From positions 1 to 11,662 of the forward strand of contig JACDBY010000226.1 in the NCBI GenBank assembly GCA_013694685.1: a DNA stretch of 11,662 nt. Direction: 5' to 3'. Below, one piece after another: positions 1 to 5,622 of the stretch (within the stretch, counting starts at the first letter, position 1; every line of letters starts with the position of its first letter). The notes beneath the pieces are model-generated. The model saw only the letters and a list, made by a program, of their open reading frames with translations, was not told the DNA's origin and searched no databases. A program made the translations under genes and the position numbers. The stretch comes from Actinomycetota bacterium. GTDB taxonomy: Bacteria; Actinomycetota; Thermoleophilia; Gaiellales; Gaiellaceae.

Positions 1-834
1 CTCCCCACCTACCTCGTGGTGGTGCCGTTCGCGGTAGTGCTCGCGTTCCCCTTCTACTGGATGCTCGTGACGATGTTCAAGGAGGACCTCGACCTCTACA
101 ACGCCGAGAACGTCCCCTACGTCTTCAATCCGCTCCAGTGGAGATTCTGGGAATCGGCGACGACCAAGCACGTCGAGTTCCTGTTCGAGGACACCCAGTA
201 CCCGAACTGGATCGTGAACACAGCGATCGTGGGCATCGTGGTCGTCGCGATCACGCTCCTCTTCGCGCTTCCGGCCGGCTATGCGCTCGCGCGGCTCTCG
301 GGTAGCTGGGGCCAGACAGCCGGGATCGGCATCTTCCTCGTCTACCTGATCCCGCCGACGCTCCTCTTCCTGCCTCTGTCACCGGTGATCGCCAGGCTCG
401 GGCTCCAGAATTCGCTGCTCGCGCTGATCCTGGTCTATCCCTCGTTCACGATCCCCTTCGCGACCTGGCTCCTGATGGGCTTCTTCAAGACGATCCCGCA
501 GGAGCTCGAGGACGCAGCCCTCGTGGACGGCTGCTCGAGGATCCAGGCGCTTTTGAGAATCGTGTTCCCCGTCTCGCTGCCGGGCATCCTGACCGTCGTC
601 ATCTTCGCCTTCTCGCTCTGCGTCAACGAGTTCATCTACGCGTTCACCTTCATCTCGTCCACGGAGAACCGAACGGTTTCGTCCGGCGTCCCCAACGAGC
701 TGATCCGGGGTGACGTTTTCTTCTGGCAGTCGTTGATGGCGGCGACGCTGATCCCCAGCATCGTGCTCGCCCTGCTCTACAACTCGTTCCTCGACCGTTT
801 CATCAAGGGGTTTACAGGCGGCGCCTTCAGGTAG
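1..834 (+). CDS. ABC sugar transporter permease, MalG/CUT1 type (5' partial)
   Basis: Inner-membrane permease of a binding-protein-dependent importer, probably for a sugar or oligosaccharide. The frame is open from base 1, so the start lies outside the window; the GTG at 16 falls inside the first membrane segment and is not the likely start. About six hydrophobic segments are visible, including VVPFAVVLAFPFYWMLV at the left edge, WIVNTAIVGIVVVAITLLF, IGIFLVYLIPPTLLFLPL, LLALILVYPSFTIPF, ILTVVIFAFSLCVNEFIY and SLMAATLIPSIVLALL. The cytoplasmic EAA loop that docks the ATPase is clear: ELEDAALVDGCSRIQ followed by IVFPVSLPG. The C-terminus FIKGFTGGAFR resembles MalG-like permeases. The binding protein follows 27 bases downstream, so the two are probably cotranscribed; the partner permease and ATPase would lie upstream or elsewhere. 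The substrate cannot be deduced. Confidence 0.93.
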   Translation, partial: LPTYLVVVPFAVVLAFPFYWMLVTMFKEDLDLYNAENVPYVFNPLQWRFWESATTKHVEFLFEDTQYPNWIVNTAIVGIVVVAITLLFALPAGYALARLSGSWGQTAGIGIFLVYLIPPTLLFLPLSPVIARLGLQNSLLALILVYPSFTIPFATWLLMGFFKTIPQELEDAALVDGCSRIQALLRIVFPVSLPGILTVVIFAFSLCVNEFIYAFTFISSTENRTVSSGVPNELIRGDVFFWQSLMAATLIPSIVLALLYNSFLDRFIKGFTGGAFR

Positions 835-849
835 AGCATCAACCGCAAC

Positions 850-856
850 AAGGAGG
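850..856 (+). promoter_or_regulatory. Strong Shine-Dalgarno for the binding-protein gene
   Basis: AAGGAGG lies five bases before the GTG at 862 and fixes that start. It is the best ribosome binding site in the window, fitting high expression of the solute-binding component relative to the permease. Confidence 0.85.
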
Positions 857-861
857 TCCAA

Positions 862-2277
862 GTGTCGGATCCAACGAGCGAGCTCGACGGCCACAGCTCC
901 GAGCTGAGCCGCAGCGAACTGCTGAAGAGGGGCGGGGCGGCAGCGTTTGCGGTCACCATGTTCGGCGCGCTGCCGGACAAGTCCCTCGGCTTCTACGGGC
1001 CGCTCCGCTACCAGGGCAAGCAGCTCTCCGGCGAGCTGAAGATCCTGCAGTGGGCCCATTTCGTGCCGTCCTACGACCAGTGGCTGGACTCGACCTACGT
1101 CAAGCGGTGGGGTGAGCAGAACGACGTCGAGGTGAAGATCGACCACATCAACAACGCCCTGCTCTTCAGCACAGCGTCATCCGAGGTCGCCGCTCAGAGT
1201 GGCCACGACCTCTTCCAGTTCATCTCGCCGCCCTCGTCGTTCCAGAAGCAGGTCCTGCCGCTGAACGACATCGTCCAGGAGGTCTCCAAGAAGGTCGGGC
1301 CGATGTCGAGGGTGGGGCGGCGGAGCACCTACAACCCCAGGACGAAGGCGTTCTTCGGCTTCCCGGACAACTACGCGCCGGACCCGGTCCAGTACCGAAG
1401 GAGCTTCCTGGCCGAAGCCGACGTCAACCTGAAGACCTGGGAGGACGTGCGCAAAGGGGCCCCGAAGCTGAAACGAGCCGGGCATCCCGTGGGGCTCGGC
1501 ATGTCGAACGAGATCGACTCCAACATGATGCTCATCTCGCTTCTCTACTGCTTCGGCGGCTTCCTCCAGGACGAGGAGAACAGGATCGTCCTCAACAACG
1601 GGTCGAACCGCAAGGGAGCCATCGAGGCCCTGGAGCTGATGCGCGACATCTTCCGAAACGGCATGTCCGACGAGGTCTTCGCCTGGACTGCAGCCTCGAA
1701 CAATCAGGCCTTCCTAGCCGGCAGGCTCTCGATGACACTCAACGCGATCTCGATCGCCCGCTCGGCCGAGAACTCCGGCAACACCGGCCTCTCCGACGAC
1801 ACGTGGCTGGCTTCGATCCCGCGCGGCCCCGTCACGCGGCTTGGGAACGAGCACGTGATGGGTGTGTACGTGATCTGGAAGTTCGCCAAGAACAAGGAGG
1901 CCGCGAAGAAGTTCCTGATCGACCAACAGCTCGGCTACAGGGAGCACTTCGTCCGGAGTGAGTACTACAACTTCCCCGCCTGGACGGGCGCGATCAAGGG
2001 GGGCTTCAAGACGATCCGCGCGATGACGAAGCAGGACACGCACAAGCCGCGTGGCAAGTACACGATCCTGACCACCAACGCGGAGAAGTACACGACGAAC
2101 GTCGGGCACCCCGGGAACTCGAACGCGGTGATCGACGAGATCTTCAACCGGTACCTGATCCCGCAGATGTTCGCTCAGGTCGCCCAGGGGAAGATCGCCC
2201 CGGCTGACGCCGTCCGCGACCTCGACCGGGAGGCCAAGACGATCTTCCGCAAGTGGCGAGCCGCAGGGCTCGTGTAA
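862..2277 (+). CDS. Extracellular solute-binding protein of the CUT1 sugar ABC transporter
   Basis: Captures the substrate outside the membrane and delivers it to the adjacent permease. The protein has 471 residues, usual for family 1 binding proteins. The mature fold begins near residue 55 (GELKILQWAHFVPSYDQWL), with further family-like segments such as FFGFPDNYAPDPVQYRRSF and the closing AKTIFRKWRAAGL. The N-terminus SRSELLKRGGAAAFAVTMFGAL looks like a Tat signal, but the second arginine of the SRRxFLK consensus is Ser18, and no lipobox cysteine follows. It could be a single-arginine Tat signal, a divergent Sec signal or an uncleaved anchor. Start GTG 862 is supported by AAGGAGG. A long hairpin follows the stop, so this looks like the last gene of the operon. 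Confidence 0.92.
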   Translation: MSDPTSELDGHSSELSRSELLKRGGAAAFAVTMFGALPDKSLGFYGPLRYQGKQLSGELKILQWAHFVPSYDQWLDSTYVKRWGEQNDVEVKIDHINNALLFSTASSEVAAQSGHDLFQFISPPSSFQKQVLPLNDIVQEVSKKVGPMSRVGRRSTYNPRTKAFFGFPDNYAPDPVQYRRSFLAEADVNLKTWEDVRKGAPKLKRAGHPVGLGMSNEIDSNMMLISLLYCFGGFLQDEENRIVLNNGSNRKGAIEALELMRDIFRNGMSDEVFAWTAASNNQAFLAGRLSMTLNAISIARSAENSGNTGLSDDTWLASIPRGPVTRLGNEHVMGVYVIWKFAKNKEAAKKFLIDQQLGYREHFVRSEYYNFPAWTGAIKGGFKTIRAMTKQDTHKPRGKYTILTTNAEKYTTNVGHPGNSNAVIDEIFNRYLIPQMFAQVAQGKIAPADAVRDLDREAKTIFRKWRAAGLV

Positions 2278-2289
2278 GAGGCTCGATCT

Positions 2290-2324
2290 CGCCCTCGCCG
2301 AAGGCCGCGCCTTCGGCGAGGGCG
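2290..2324 (+). terminator. 16-bp perfect hairpin after the ABC transporter operon
   Basis: CGCCCTCGCCGAAGGC at 2290-2305 pairs perfectly with 2309-2324 around a 3-base loop, 12 bases after the binding-protein stop. No T-run follows, so it may act as a U-less terminator or as an mRNA 3'-end stabiliser. It sits between the + operon and the convergent - strand remnant and could serve either direction. Confidence 0.75.
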
Positions 2325-2342
2325 CCTTCCGAAGGGCTCTGA

Positions 2343-2356
2343 CTGACGGCTGTCAG
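2343..2356. repeat. Small inverted repeat over the stop of the E1 beta remnant
   Basis: CTGAC-GGCT-GTCAG forms a 5-bp stem with a 4-base loop and overlaps the TGA stop of the - strand E1 beta fragment (2353-2355). It could be a leftover 3'-end hairpin of that gene; it is short enough to be chance. Confidence 0.3.
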
Positions 2357-2589
2357 GCGGACGCGACCGACCTCACTGCCGTCGTGATCTCAGCCGGCCC
2401 GGGCAGCATCGCCGCCTCGAGATCCGTCTGGTCCGGGACCGGGTGCGAGGCGGCGCCGACGCGGGCGATGGGGGCGTCGAGGTCCCAGAAGCAGTGCTCG
2501 GCGACGTGGGCGGCGACCTCGGCGCCGAAGCCGCAGAACTGCTTGGCCTCGTGGGCGATGACGAGCCTGCCCGGCTTCGTGACCGACTC
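2353..2589 (-). pseudogene. C-terminal remnant of a 2-oxoacid dehydrogenase E1 component beta subunit
   Basis: The - strand reads 78 residues from ESVTKPGRLVIAHEA through FCGFGAEVAAHVAEH, DLDAPIARVGAASHPVPD and LEAAMLPGPAEI to a TGA stop. This matches the C-terminal transketolase-fold half of the beta subunit of heterotetrameric pyruvate or branched-chain 2-oxoacid dehydrogenases, normally about 325 residues, where segments like GRLVxxHEA, GFGAEIAA, DAPIxRVGAPxxPVP are typical. The ThDP-binding N-terminal part is absent. There is no usable start codon, and the fragment begins immediately after the TAG that ends the upstream - strand protein, in the same frame. I interpret it as the tail of a gene whose front was removed by deletion or rearrangement. 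The reading of the family is firm; the history is inferred. Confidence 0.8.
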
Positions 2590-3198
2590 CTAGCGAGCCG
2601 GCGCGCGACCCGCGAGCATCCGCGCGACATCGAGTCGCTCGGCCGCGTCGAGCGCCTTGCCGGCGGCCTTGCGGGTGTCGCGGCCGAGGACGCCGCGCAC
2701 GAGCCACCGGCGTACGAGCTTCGCGATTGGCAGGTCGAGATTCGAGAGGGTTGGCTCGCGGCGTGGCGAGAGATAGAGCTCGAGCGTCACCTTCTTGACG
2801 AGCGCGGGGTCGGGTGGCGACCCCGTTACCTGCTCGATGCGGTGCGCGACAAGGGAGGCGAGGACACGCACCTCCTGGACTCCCGACCGGATCGTGATGC
2901 CGGTCGAGGCCGTCGACGAGGCGACGAGAACCCACGGCACTCGGGTGAACTTCGCCCCGCGCGCGAGCGTGCGGATCGCGGGTGTCGCGAGGGCGACGAA
3001 GCGCTGGATGCGATCGGTGACCTGCTCGAGATCGTCGTCCCGGTCGAGCAGCCGCTTTCCCTCGGCGGCCGTGGTCACCCGGTCGTCTCCGAGCAGCAGC
3101 CGGTCGAGCAGGTCGTCAACGAGCGACGCGGCGGCTCGGACGAGCGCCGAGGTCATCACCTCGTCGTGGACGGATTGGCGATAGGGCTCGATCTCCAC
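2590..3198 (-). CDS. Conserved hypothetical protein, about 202 aa, possibly with a disrupted N-terminus
   Basis: I do not recognise a named family with confidence. The - strand product has the composition of a real soluble protein: VTDRIQRFVALATPAIRTL, FTRVPWVLVASSTASTGITI, VREVRV-like segments around VLASLVAHRIEQVTGSP, VKKVTLELYL and a basic C-terminal region VRRWLVRGVLGRDTRKAAG. The + strand frame over the same bases gives an Arg/Glu/Gly-rich translation typical of a shadow. The GTG at 3198 (MEIEPYRQ) has no convincing ribosome binding site. Upstream the same frame reads VTASDVFGA, a TAG at 3238-3240, then YDSKDPATGRTAVV, which looks like protein sequence continuing into the ORF, so the true start may be GTG 3267 with an amber codon after residue 9. 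The gene ends in a second TAG, followed in frame by the E1 beta remnant. Confidence 0.6.
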   Translation of the reverse strand: MEIEPYRQSVHDEVMTSALVRAAASLVDDLLDRLLLGDDRVTTAAEGKRLLDRDDDLEQVTDRIQRFVALATPAIRTLARGAKFTRVPWVLVASSTASTGITIRSGVQEVRVLASLVAHRIEQVTGSPPDPALVKKVTLELYLSPRREPTLSNLDLPIAKLVRRWLVRGVLGRDTRKAAGKALDAAERLDVARMLAGRAPAR

Positions 3199-3305
3199 GA
3201 CCGCGGTTCTACCCGTCGCCGGGTCTTTCGAGTCGTACTACGCCCCGAAGACGTCGGAGGCTGTCACGGCAGATTTCAGAGCGGCGTAGACCGACGCGGG
3301 CAGGG

Positions 3306-3311
3306 TAGGCT
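3306..3311 (+). promoter_or_regulatory. Possible -10 box placing transcription at the SelW-like start codon
   Basis: TAGGCT fits the actinobacterial TAnnnT pattern and ends seven bases before the ATG at 3319, the spacing expected for a leaderless transcript. There is no clear -35. The only Shine-Dalgarno-like bases, AAAGG at 3314-3318, touch the ATG and would not work well, which favours leaderless translation. Confidence 0.35.
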
Positions 3312-3318
3312 CGAAAGG

Positions 3319-3567
3319 ATGGCCGACCTGCCGCACGTCCGGATCGAATACTGCGTCCCCTGAAGCGCGCTCCCGAACGCCACCGGTCTGGCGGCGCGAG
3401 TTCTCGAGGAGTACGAGCACCAGATCGCCTCGGTCGAGGTCGTCACGGGCACCGGTGGCGTCTTCGACGTCCACGTCGACGGCGAGCTCGTCTTCGAGAA
3501 GAAGATGCTCGGCCGCTACCCGCGGCCCGACGACGTGATGCCGCTCCTCGCCGCCAAGCTCGGCTGA
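3319..3567 (+). CDS. SelT/SelW/SelH (Rdx) family selenoprotein, CVPU redox motif, UGA read as selenocysteine
   Basis: An 82-residue thioredoxin-like redox protein. From ATG 3319 the frame reads ADLPHVRIEYCVP, then TGA at 3361-3363, then SALPNATGLAARVLEEYE, VEVVTGTGGVFDVHVDGE and LVFEKKMLGRYPRPDD to a TGA stop at 3565-3567. This is a complete Rdx-family protein: beta strand plus CxxC/CxxU at residues 12-15, helix, then the GTGGVFxVxVDGELVFxKK-x-GRYP signature at 44-68. The in-frame TGA falls exactly on the second redox position, where relatives have Cys or Sec. Coding continuity on both sides and a hairpin with GGTC in its loop 21 bases downstream support Sec insertion. Family members are thought to act in thiol redox chemistry; the partner is unknown. 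Translation would need SelA, SelB, SelC and SelD encoded elsewhere. The alternative is a TGC/TGT-to-TGA mutation or base-call error in a Cys form. Confidence 0.85.
3366..3398 (+). promoter_or_regulatory. Candidate bacterial SECIS element inside the SelW-like gene
   Basis: Just after the UGA (3361-3363), CGCCA at 3378-3382 pairs with TGGCG at 3389-3393 around the loop CCGGTC, giving GGTC at 3385-3388, starting 21 bases after the UGA. CGCG at 3366-3369 can pair with CGCG at 3395-3398 as a lower helix, with an asymmetric internal loop. Bacterial SECIS hairpins bind SelB and sit within the coding region close to the UGA; the E. coli fdhF hairpin also presents GGUC apically. The pairing was found by eye, and the folding energy was not computed. 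Confidence 0.55.
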
Positions 3568-3592
3568 CCACCCGCCGCCGCGACCGCTCTCG

Positions 3593-3598
3593 TAGGGT
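3593..3598 (+). promoter_or_regulatory. Possible -10 box for the HAD hydrolase gene
   Basis: TAGGGT lies in the 81-base gap after the SelW-like stop and 50 bases before the HAD start. It matches TAnnnT, but no convincing -35 was seen. If used, it would give a 5' leader of roughly 40-45 bases and make the HAD gene independent of the SelW-like gene. Confidence 0.3.
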
Positions 3599-3648
3599 CG
3601 GAACTGTCCGGCCCGCCGGCGTGGCGCCTGCGATGATCGAGAGCAGCG

Positions 3649-4374
3649 ATGGGCGTCGACTTCGACCGCTACGACCTCCTCACCTTCGACTGCTACGGCA
3701 CGCTGATCGACTGGGAGACGGGTCTCCTCGCCGCGCTCCGCGAGGCGCTACCCGGCGTGACGGGCACGGACGACGAGCTCCTCGAGGAGTACGCCCGCCA
3801 CGAGGCCGAGGCTGAGAGCGGCGCCTACAGGAGCTATCGCGACGTGCTGGCCGCCGGCCTCCGCGGCGTGGCGGCGCACGAAGGCGTCGAGGTCGCCGAC
3901 GACGTCGTCGCTGTGTTCGCCGAGAGCGTCCGCGACTGGCCGGCGTTCCCCGACTCGGGCGAGGCGCTCGCGCGACTCGGGAAGCGGTATCGCCTGGCCG
4001 TGATCACGAACTGCGACGCCGACCTCTTCGCCGCCTCGCAGGAGCGGCTCGGCGTCGTGTTCGACCGGGTCGTGACGGCCGAGGCGGCACAGGCCTACAA
4101 ACCGAGCGAGCGGCCCTTCGAGCTCGCGTTCGAGATGATCGACATGCCACGCGAGCGATGGCTTCACGTCGCCCAGAGCCTCTACCACGATCACGTCACC
4201 GCGAAGCGGCTCGGGCTCGCGACGGTCTGGATCGATCGCCGACACGATCGCGCCGGCGCGGGCGCGACACCCGTCGCCTCGGCCGAGCCGGACGCCGTCT
4301 ATCCGAGCATGGCGGCGTTCGTCGACGCGGCCGTCGGTAGCGCGAACGCACAAACACTCGATCGGAGGACTTGA
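3649..4374 (+). CDS. HAD superfamily hydrolase, haloacid dehalogenase type II-like
   Basis: A 241-residue HAD-IA hydrolase with a helical cap domain, probably cytoplasmic. Motif I is FDCYGTLID with nucleophile Asp14; Tyr16 occupies the second acid position, as in L-2-haloacid dehalogenases rather than typical DxD phosphatases. Motif II is VITNCD (Thr120-Asn121), motif III the lysine of YKPSERPFE (Lys151), and motif IV lies in HVAQSLYHDHVTAKRLG (Asp181). The cap lies at about residues 20-95. This points to a dehalogenase-type active site, but the natural substrate (2-haloacid or a phosphoester) cannot be fixed. The ATG at 3649 has only a weak GAGAG upstream; the DFDRYDLLTFD sequence starting three residues later supports this start. 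It may be cotranscribed with the SelW-like gene 81 bases upstream. Confidence 0.9.
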   Translation: MGVDFDRYDLLTFDCYGTLIDWETGLLAALREALPGVTGTDDELLEEYARHEAEAESGAYRSYRDVLAAGLRGVAAHEGVEVADDVVAVFAESVRDWPAFPDSGEALARLGKRYRLAVITNCDADLFAASQERLGVVFDRVVTAEAAQAYKPSERPFELAFEMIDMPRERWLHVAQSLYHDHVTAKRLGLATVWIDRRHDRAGAGATPVASAEPDAVYPSMAAFVDAAVGSANAQTLDRRT

Positions 4375-4434
4375 CGGAGCAGGCTCAGGATCATCATCCT
4401 CCGGGTCTGTGGACTGTCCGATCGAATCGACATT

Positions 4435-4440
4435 AGGGGG
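4435..4440 (+). promoter_or_regulatory. Ribosome binding site deciding the start of the secreted metzincin-like gene
   Basis: AGGGGG ends four bases before ATG 4445. It selects this start over the in-frame ATG at 4409, and a signal peptide begins directly at 4445. Confidence 0.7.
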
Positions 4441-4444
4441 CACG

Positions 4445-5173
4445 ATGAAGAAGCTCGTCGCGCTGGCGATCGCGGTGACCGCGTTCGCCGGCCTCGTGGG
4501 AGCCGCGTCCGCGAACCACGCGTGGGGCAACTACCACTGGGCGCGCACGACCAACTCGTTCACGCTCAAGCTCGGGGACAACGTCTCGAGCGCCTGGGCC
4601 TCGTACCTCGCAACCACGTCGACCGACTGGTCGAAGTCAACCGTGCTCGACACGACTGTCGTCGCCGGCCAGTCGAAGGGTCGCTGCCGGCCCACCGCCG
4701 GCAGGGTCGAGGTGTGCAACGGCAGCTACGGCCAGAACGGCTGGCTCGGAGTCGCCTCGATCTGGGCGAACGGCAGTCACATCACGCAGGGGACCGTCAA
4801 GGTCAACGACACGTACTTCAACACCGCGACGTACAACACGCCTGCATGGCGGAACCTCGTCATGTGCCAGGAGGTCGGCCACACGCTGGGGCTCGATCAT
4901 CAGGACGAGAACTTCACCAACACGAACCTCGGAACGTGCATGGACTATACGAACGACCCGGCGTCGAACCAGCACCCGAACACGCACGACTACCAGCAGC
5001 TCGAAGGGATCTATGCACACACGGACAGCACGACGACGGTGGGTATGAGCACCGGGTTCCTCCCGGATGCGGTGCCATCGTTCACGCCCGCCCAGCGGGT
5101 CAGCCGGTCGACGTACCGCACCGATCTGGGCGAGGGCCGCTCCCTCGTCACACACGTCTTCTGGATCGAGTGA
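4445..5173 (+). CDS. Secreted metzincin-like (matrixin-type) protein with Gln replacing the first zinc His
   Basis: A 242-residue exported protein. Residues 1-23 (MKKLVALAIAVTAFAGLVGAASA) are a Sec signal peptide, with cleavage expected after ASA and before NHAWGNYHW. The mature part carries MCQEVGHTLGLDHQDENF (residues 140-157), matching HExxHxxGxxH except that position 142 is Gln rather than His; Glu143, His146, Gly149 and His152 are present. GTCMDYT at 163-169 fits the Met-turn that follows the zinc site in metzincins. Cys141, Cys165 and Cys81/Cys91 could form disulfides. It may be an active protease with an altered zinc ligand set or a non-catalytic descendant. I have an impression that relatives with QExGH exist in other actinobacteria but could not check. 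The C-terminal 50 residues match nothing I know. A G/C-rich hairpin follows. Confidence 0.8.
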   Translation: MKKLVALAIAVTAFAGLVGAASANHAWGNYHWARTTNSFTLKLGDNVSSAWASYLATTSTDWSKSTVLDTTVVAGQSKGRCRPTAGRVEVCNGSYGQNGWLGVASIWANGSHITQGTVKVNDTYFNTATYNTPAWRNLVMCQEVGHTLGLDHQDENFTNTNLGTCMDYTNDPASNQHPNTHDYQQLEGIYAHTDSTTTVGMSTGFLPDAVPSFTPAQRVSRSTYRTDLGEGRSLVTHVFWIE

Positions 5174-5183
5174 GGTCTGGCGG

Positions 5184-5219
5184 GCGGCCGGAGAGGGAGG
5201 TGATCTCTTCTCCGGCCGC
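5184..5219. terminator. Bidirectional hairpin between convergent genes
   Basis: GCGGCCGGAGA at 5184-5194 pairs perfectly with TCTCCGGCCGC at 5209-5219 around a 14-base loop. It occupies most of the 55-base gap between the metzincin-like gene (+) and the lipoprotein gene (-), so it is well placed to end transcription from both sides. There is no T-run. Confidence 0.75.
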
Positions 5220-5228
5220 TCCTGCCGG

Positions 5229-5603
5229 TCAGCGCGTCGTCGCCGAGACCAGGAAGGTCCCGTCGTCCACGGCGCCGAGGAGGGTCACCTGCGTACCGCT
5301 CTCCGCGTCGAGGTCGCCCTCGAGCGCGAGGGAGGGCTCGACGCAGGGCTCCTCGGCGTCCGGCTCGTAGCTCGAGCACAGGCGCGCGTCCTCGCCGGAG
5401 CCCACGAGCCAGCCGTTCACCGCGAGTGGCGGCTCCGCCTCGGTCTCGAGCGCCTCGCCGACCGTGAGCCCGCCGCCGGGGAGGACGGCGCCCGCGTTCG
5501 TACCGGAGGTCGTGTCGACTCCCGAGTCTTCATCGCCGCCGCAACCGCCGAGTGCGATGGCGGCGGCGAGGATGGCCGCGGCCGATATGGCTTGTCGTGT
5601 CAT
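5229..5603 (-). CDS. Small putative lipoprotein, function unknown
   Basis: A 124-residue protein starting at ATG 5603 with a lipoprotein signal peptide: MTRQAISAAAILAAAIALGG then Cys21, lipobox LGGC. A Gly/Asp/Ser/Thr linker follows (GGDEDSGVDTTSGT), then a short domain with LTVGEALE, LAVNGWLVG, ARLCSSYE, EEPCVEPSLAL and GTQVTLLGAVDDGTFLV. The last part has the beta-rich look of an OB-like fold and contains two Cys that could pair outside the membrane. I do not recognise a named family. An in-frame start 36 bases upstream (5639) would overlap the WYL gene and put a poor prefix on the signal peptide; GGAGA at a suitable distance before 5603 supports the chosen start. It begins 19 bases after the WYL regulator stop, so the two probably form one transcript. 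Confidence 0.75.
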   Translation of the reverse strand: MTRQAISAAAILAAAIALGGCGGDEDSGVDTTSGTNAGAVLPGGGLTVGEALETEAEPPLAVNGWLVGSGEDARLCSSYEPDAEEPCVEPSLALEGDLDAESGTQVTLLGAVDDGTFLVSATTR

Positions 5604-5622
5604 CGGAGCTTCTCCGAGAATG

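Noticed and set aside
379..1146. A 255-codon - strand open frame across the permease and binding-protein genes.
   Set aside because: Its composition (Arg, Glu, Asp, Gln-rich) is that of a G/C-rich shadow, and it overlaps two well-supported genes.
2443..2700. Possibility that the E1 beta fragment extends into the neighbouring frame as a full gene with a frameshift.
   Set aside because: No E1 beta-like sequence could be read in any - strand frame beyond 2590; the neighbouring ORF is an unrelated protein.
2443..3363. A 306-codon + strand open frame running to the TGA at 3361.
   Set aside because: Most of it is the shadow of the - strand protein (Arg/Glu/Asp/Gly-rich, no fold-like pattern). Only its last 14 codons are real, as the start of the SelW-like gene.
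4409..4444. An upstream in-frame ATG for the metzincin-like gene.
   Set aside because: It would place 12 residues before a perfect signal peptide; AGGGGG and the signal peptide both support ATG 4445.
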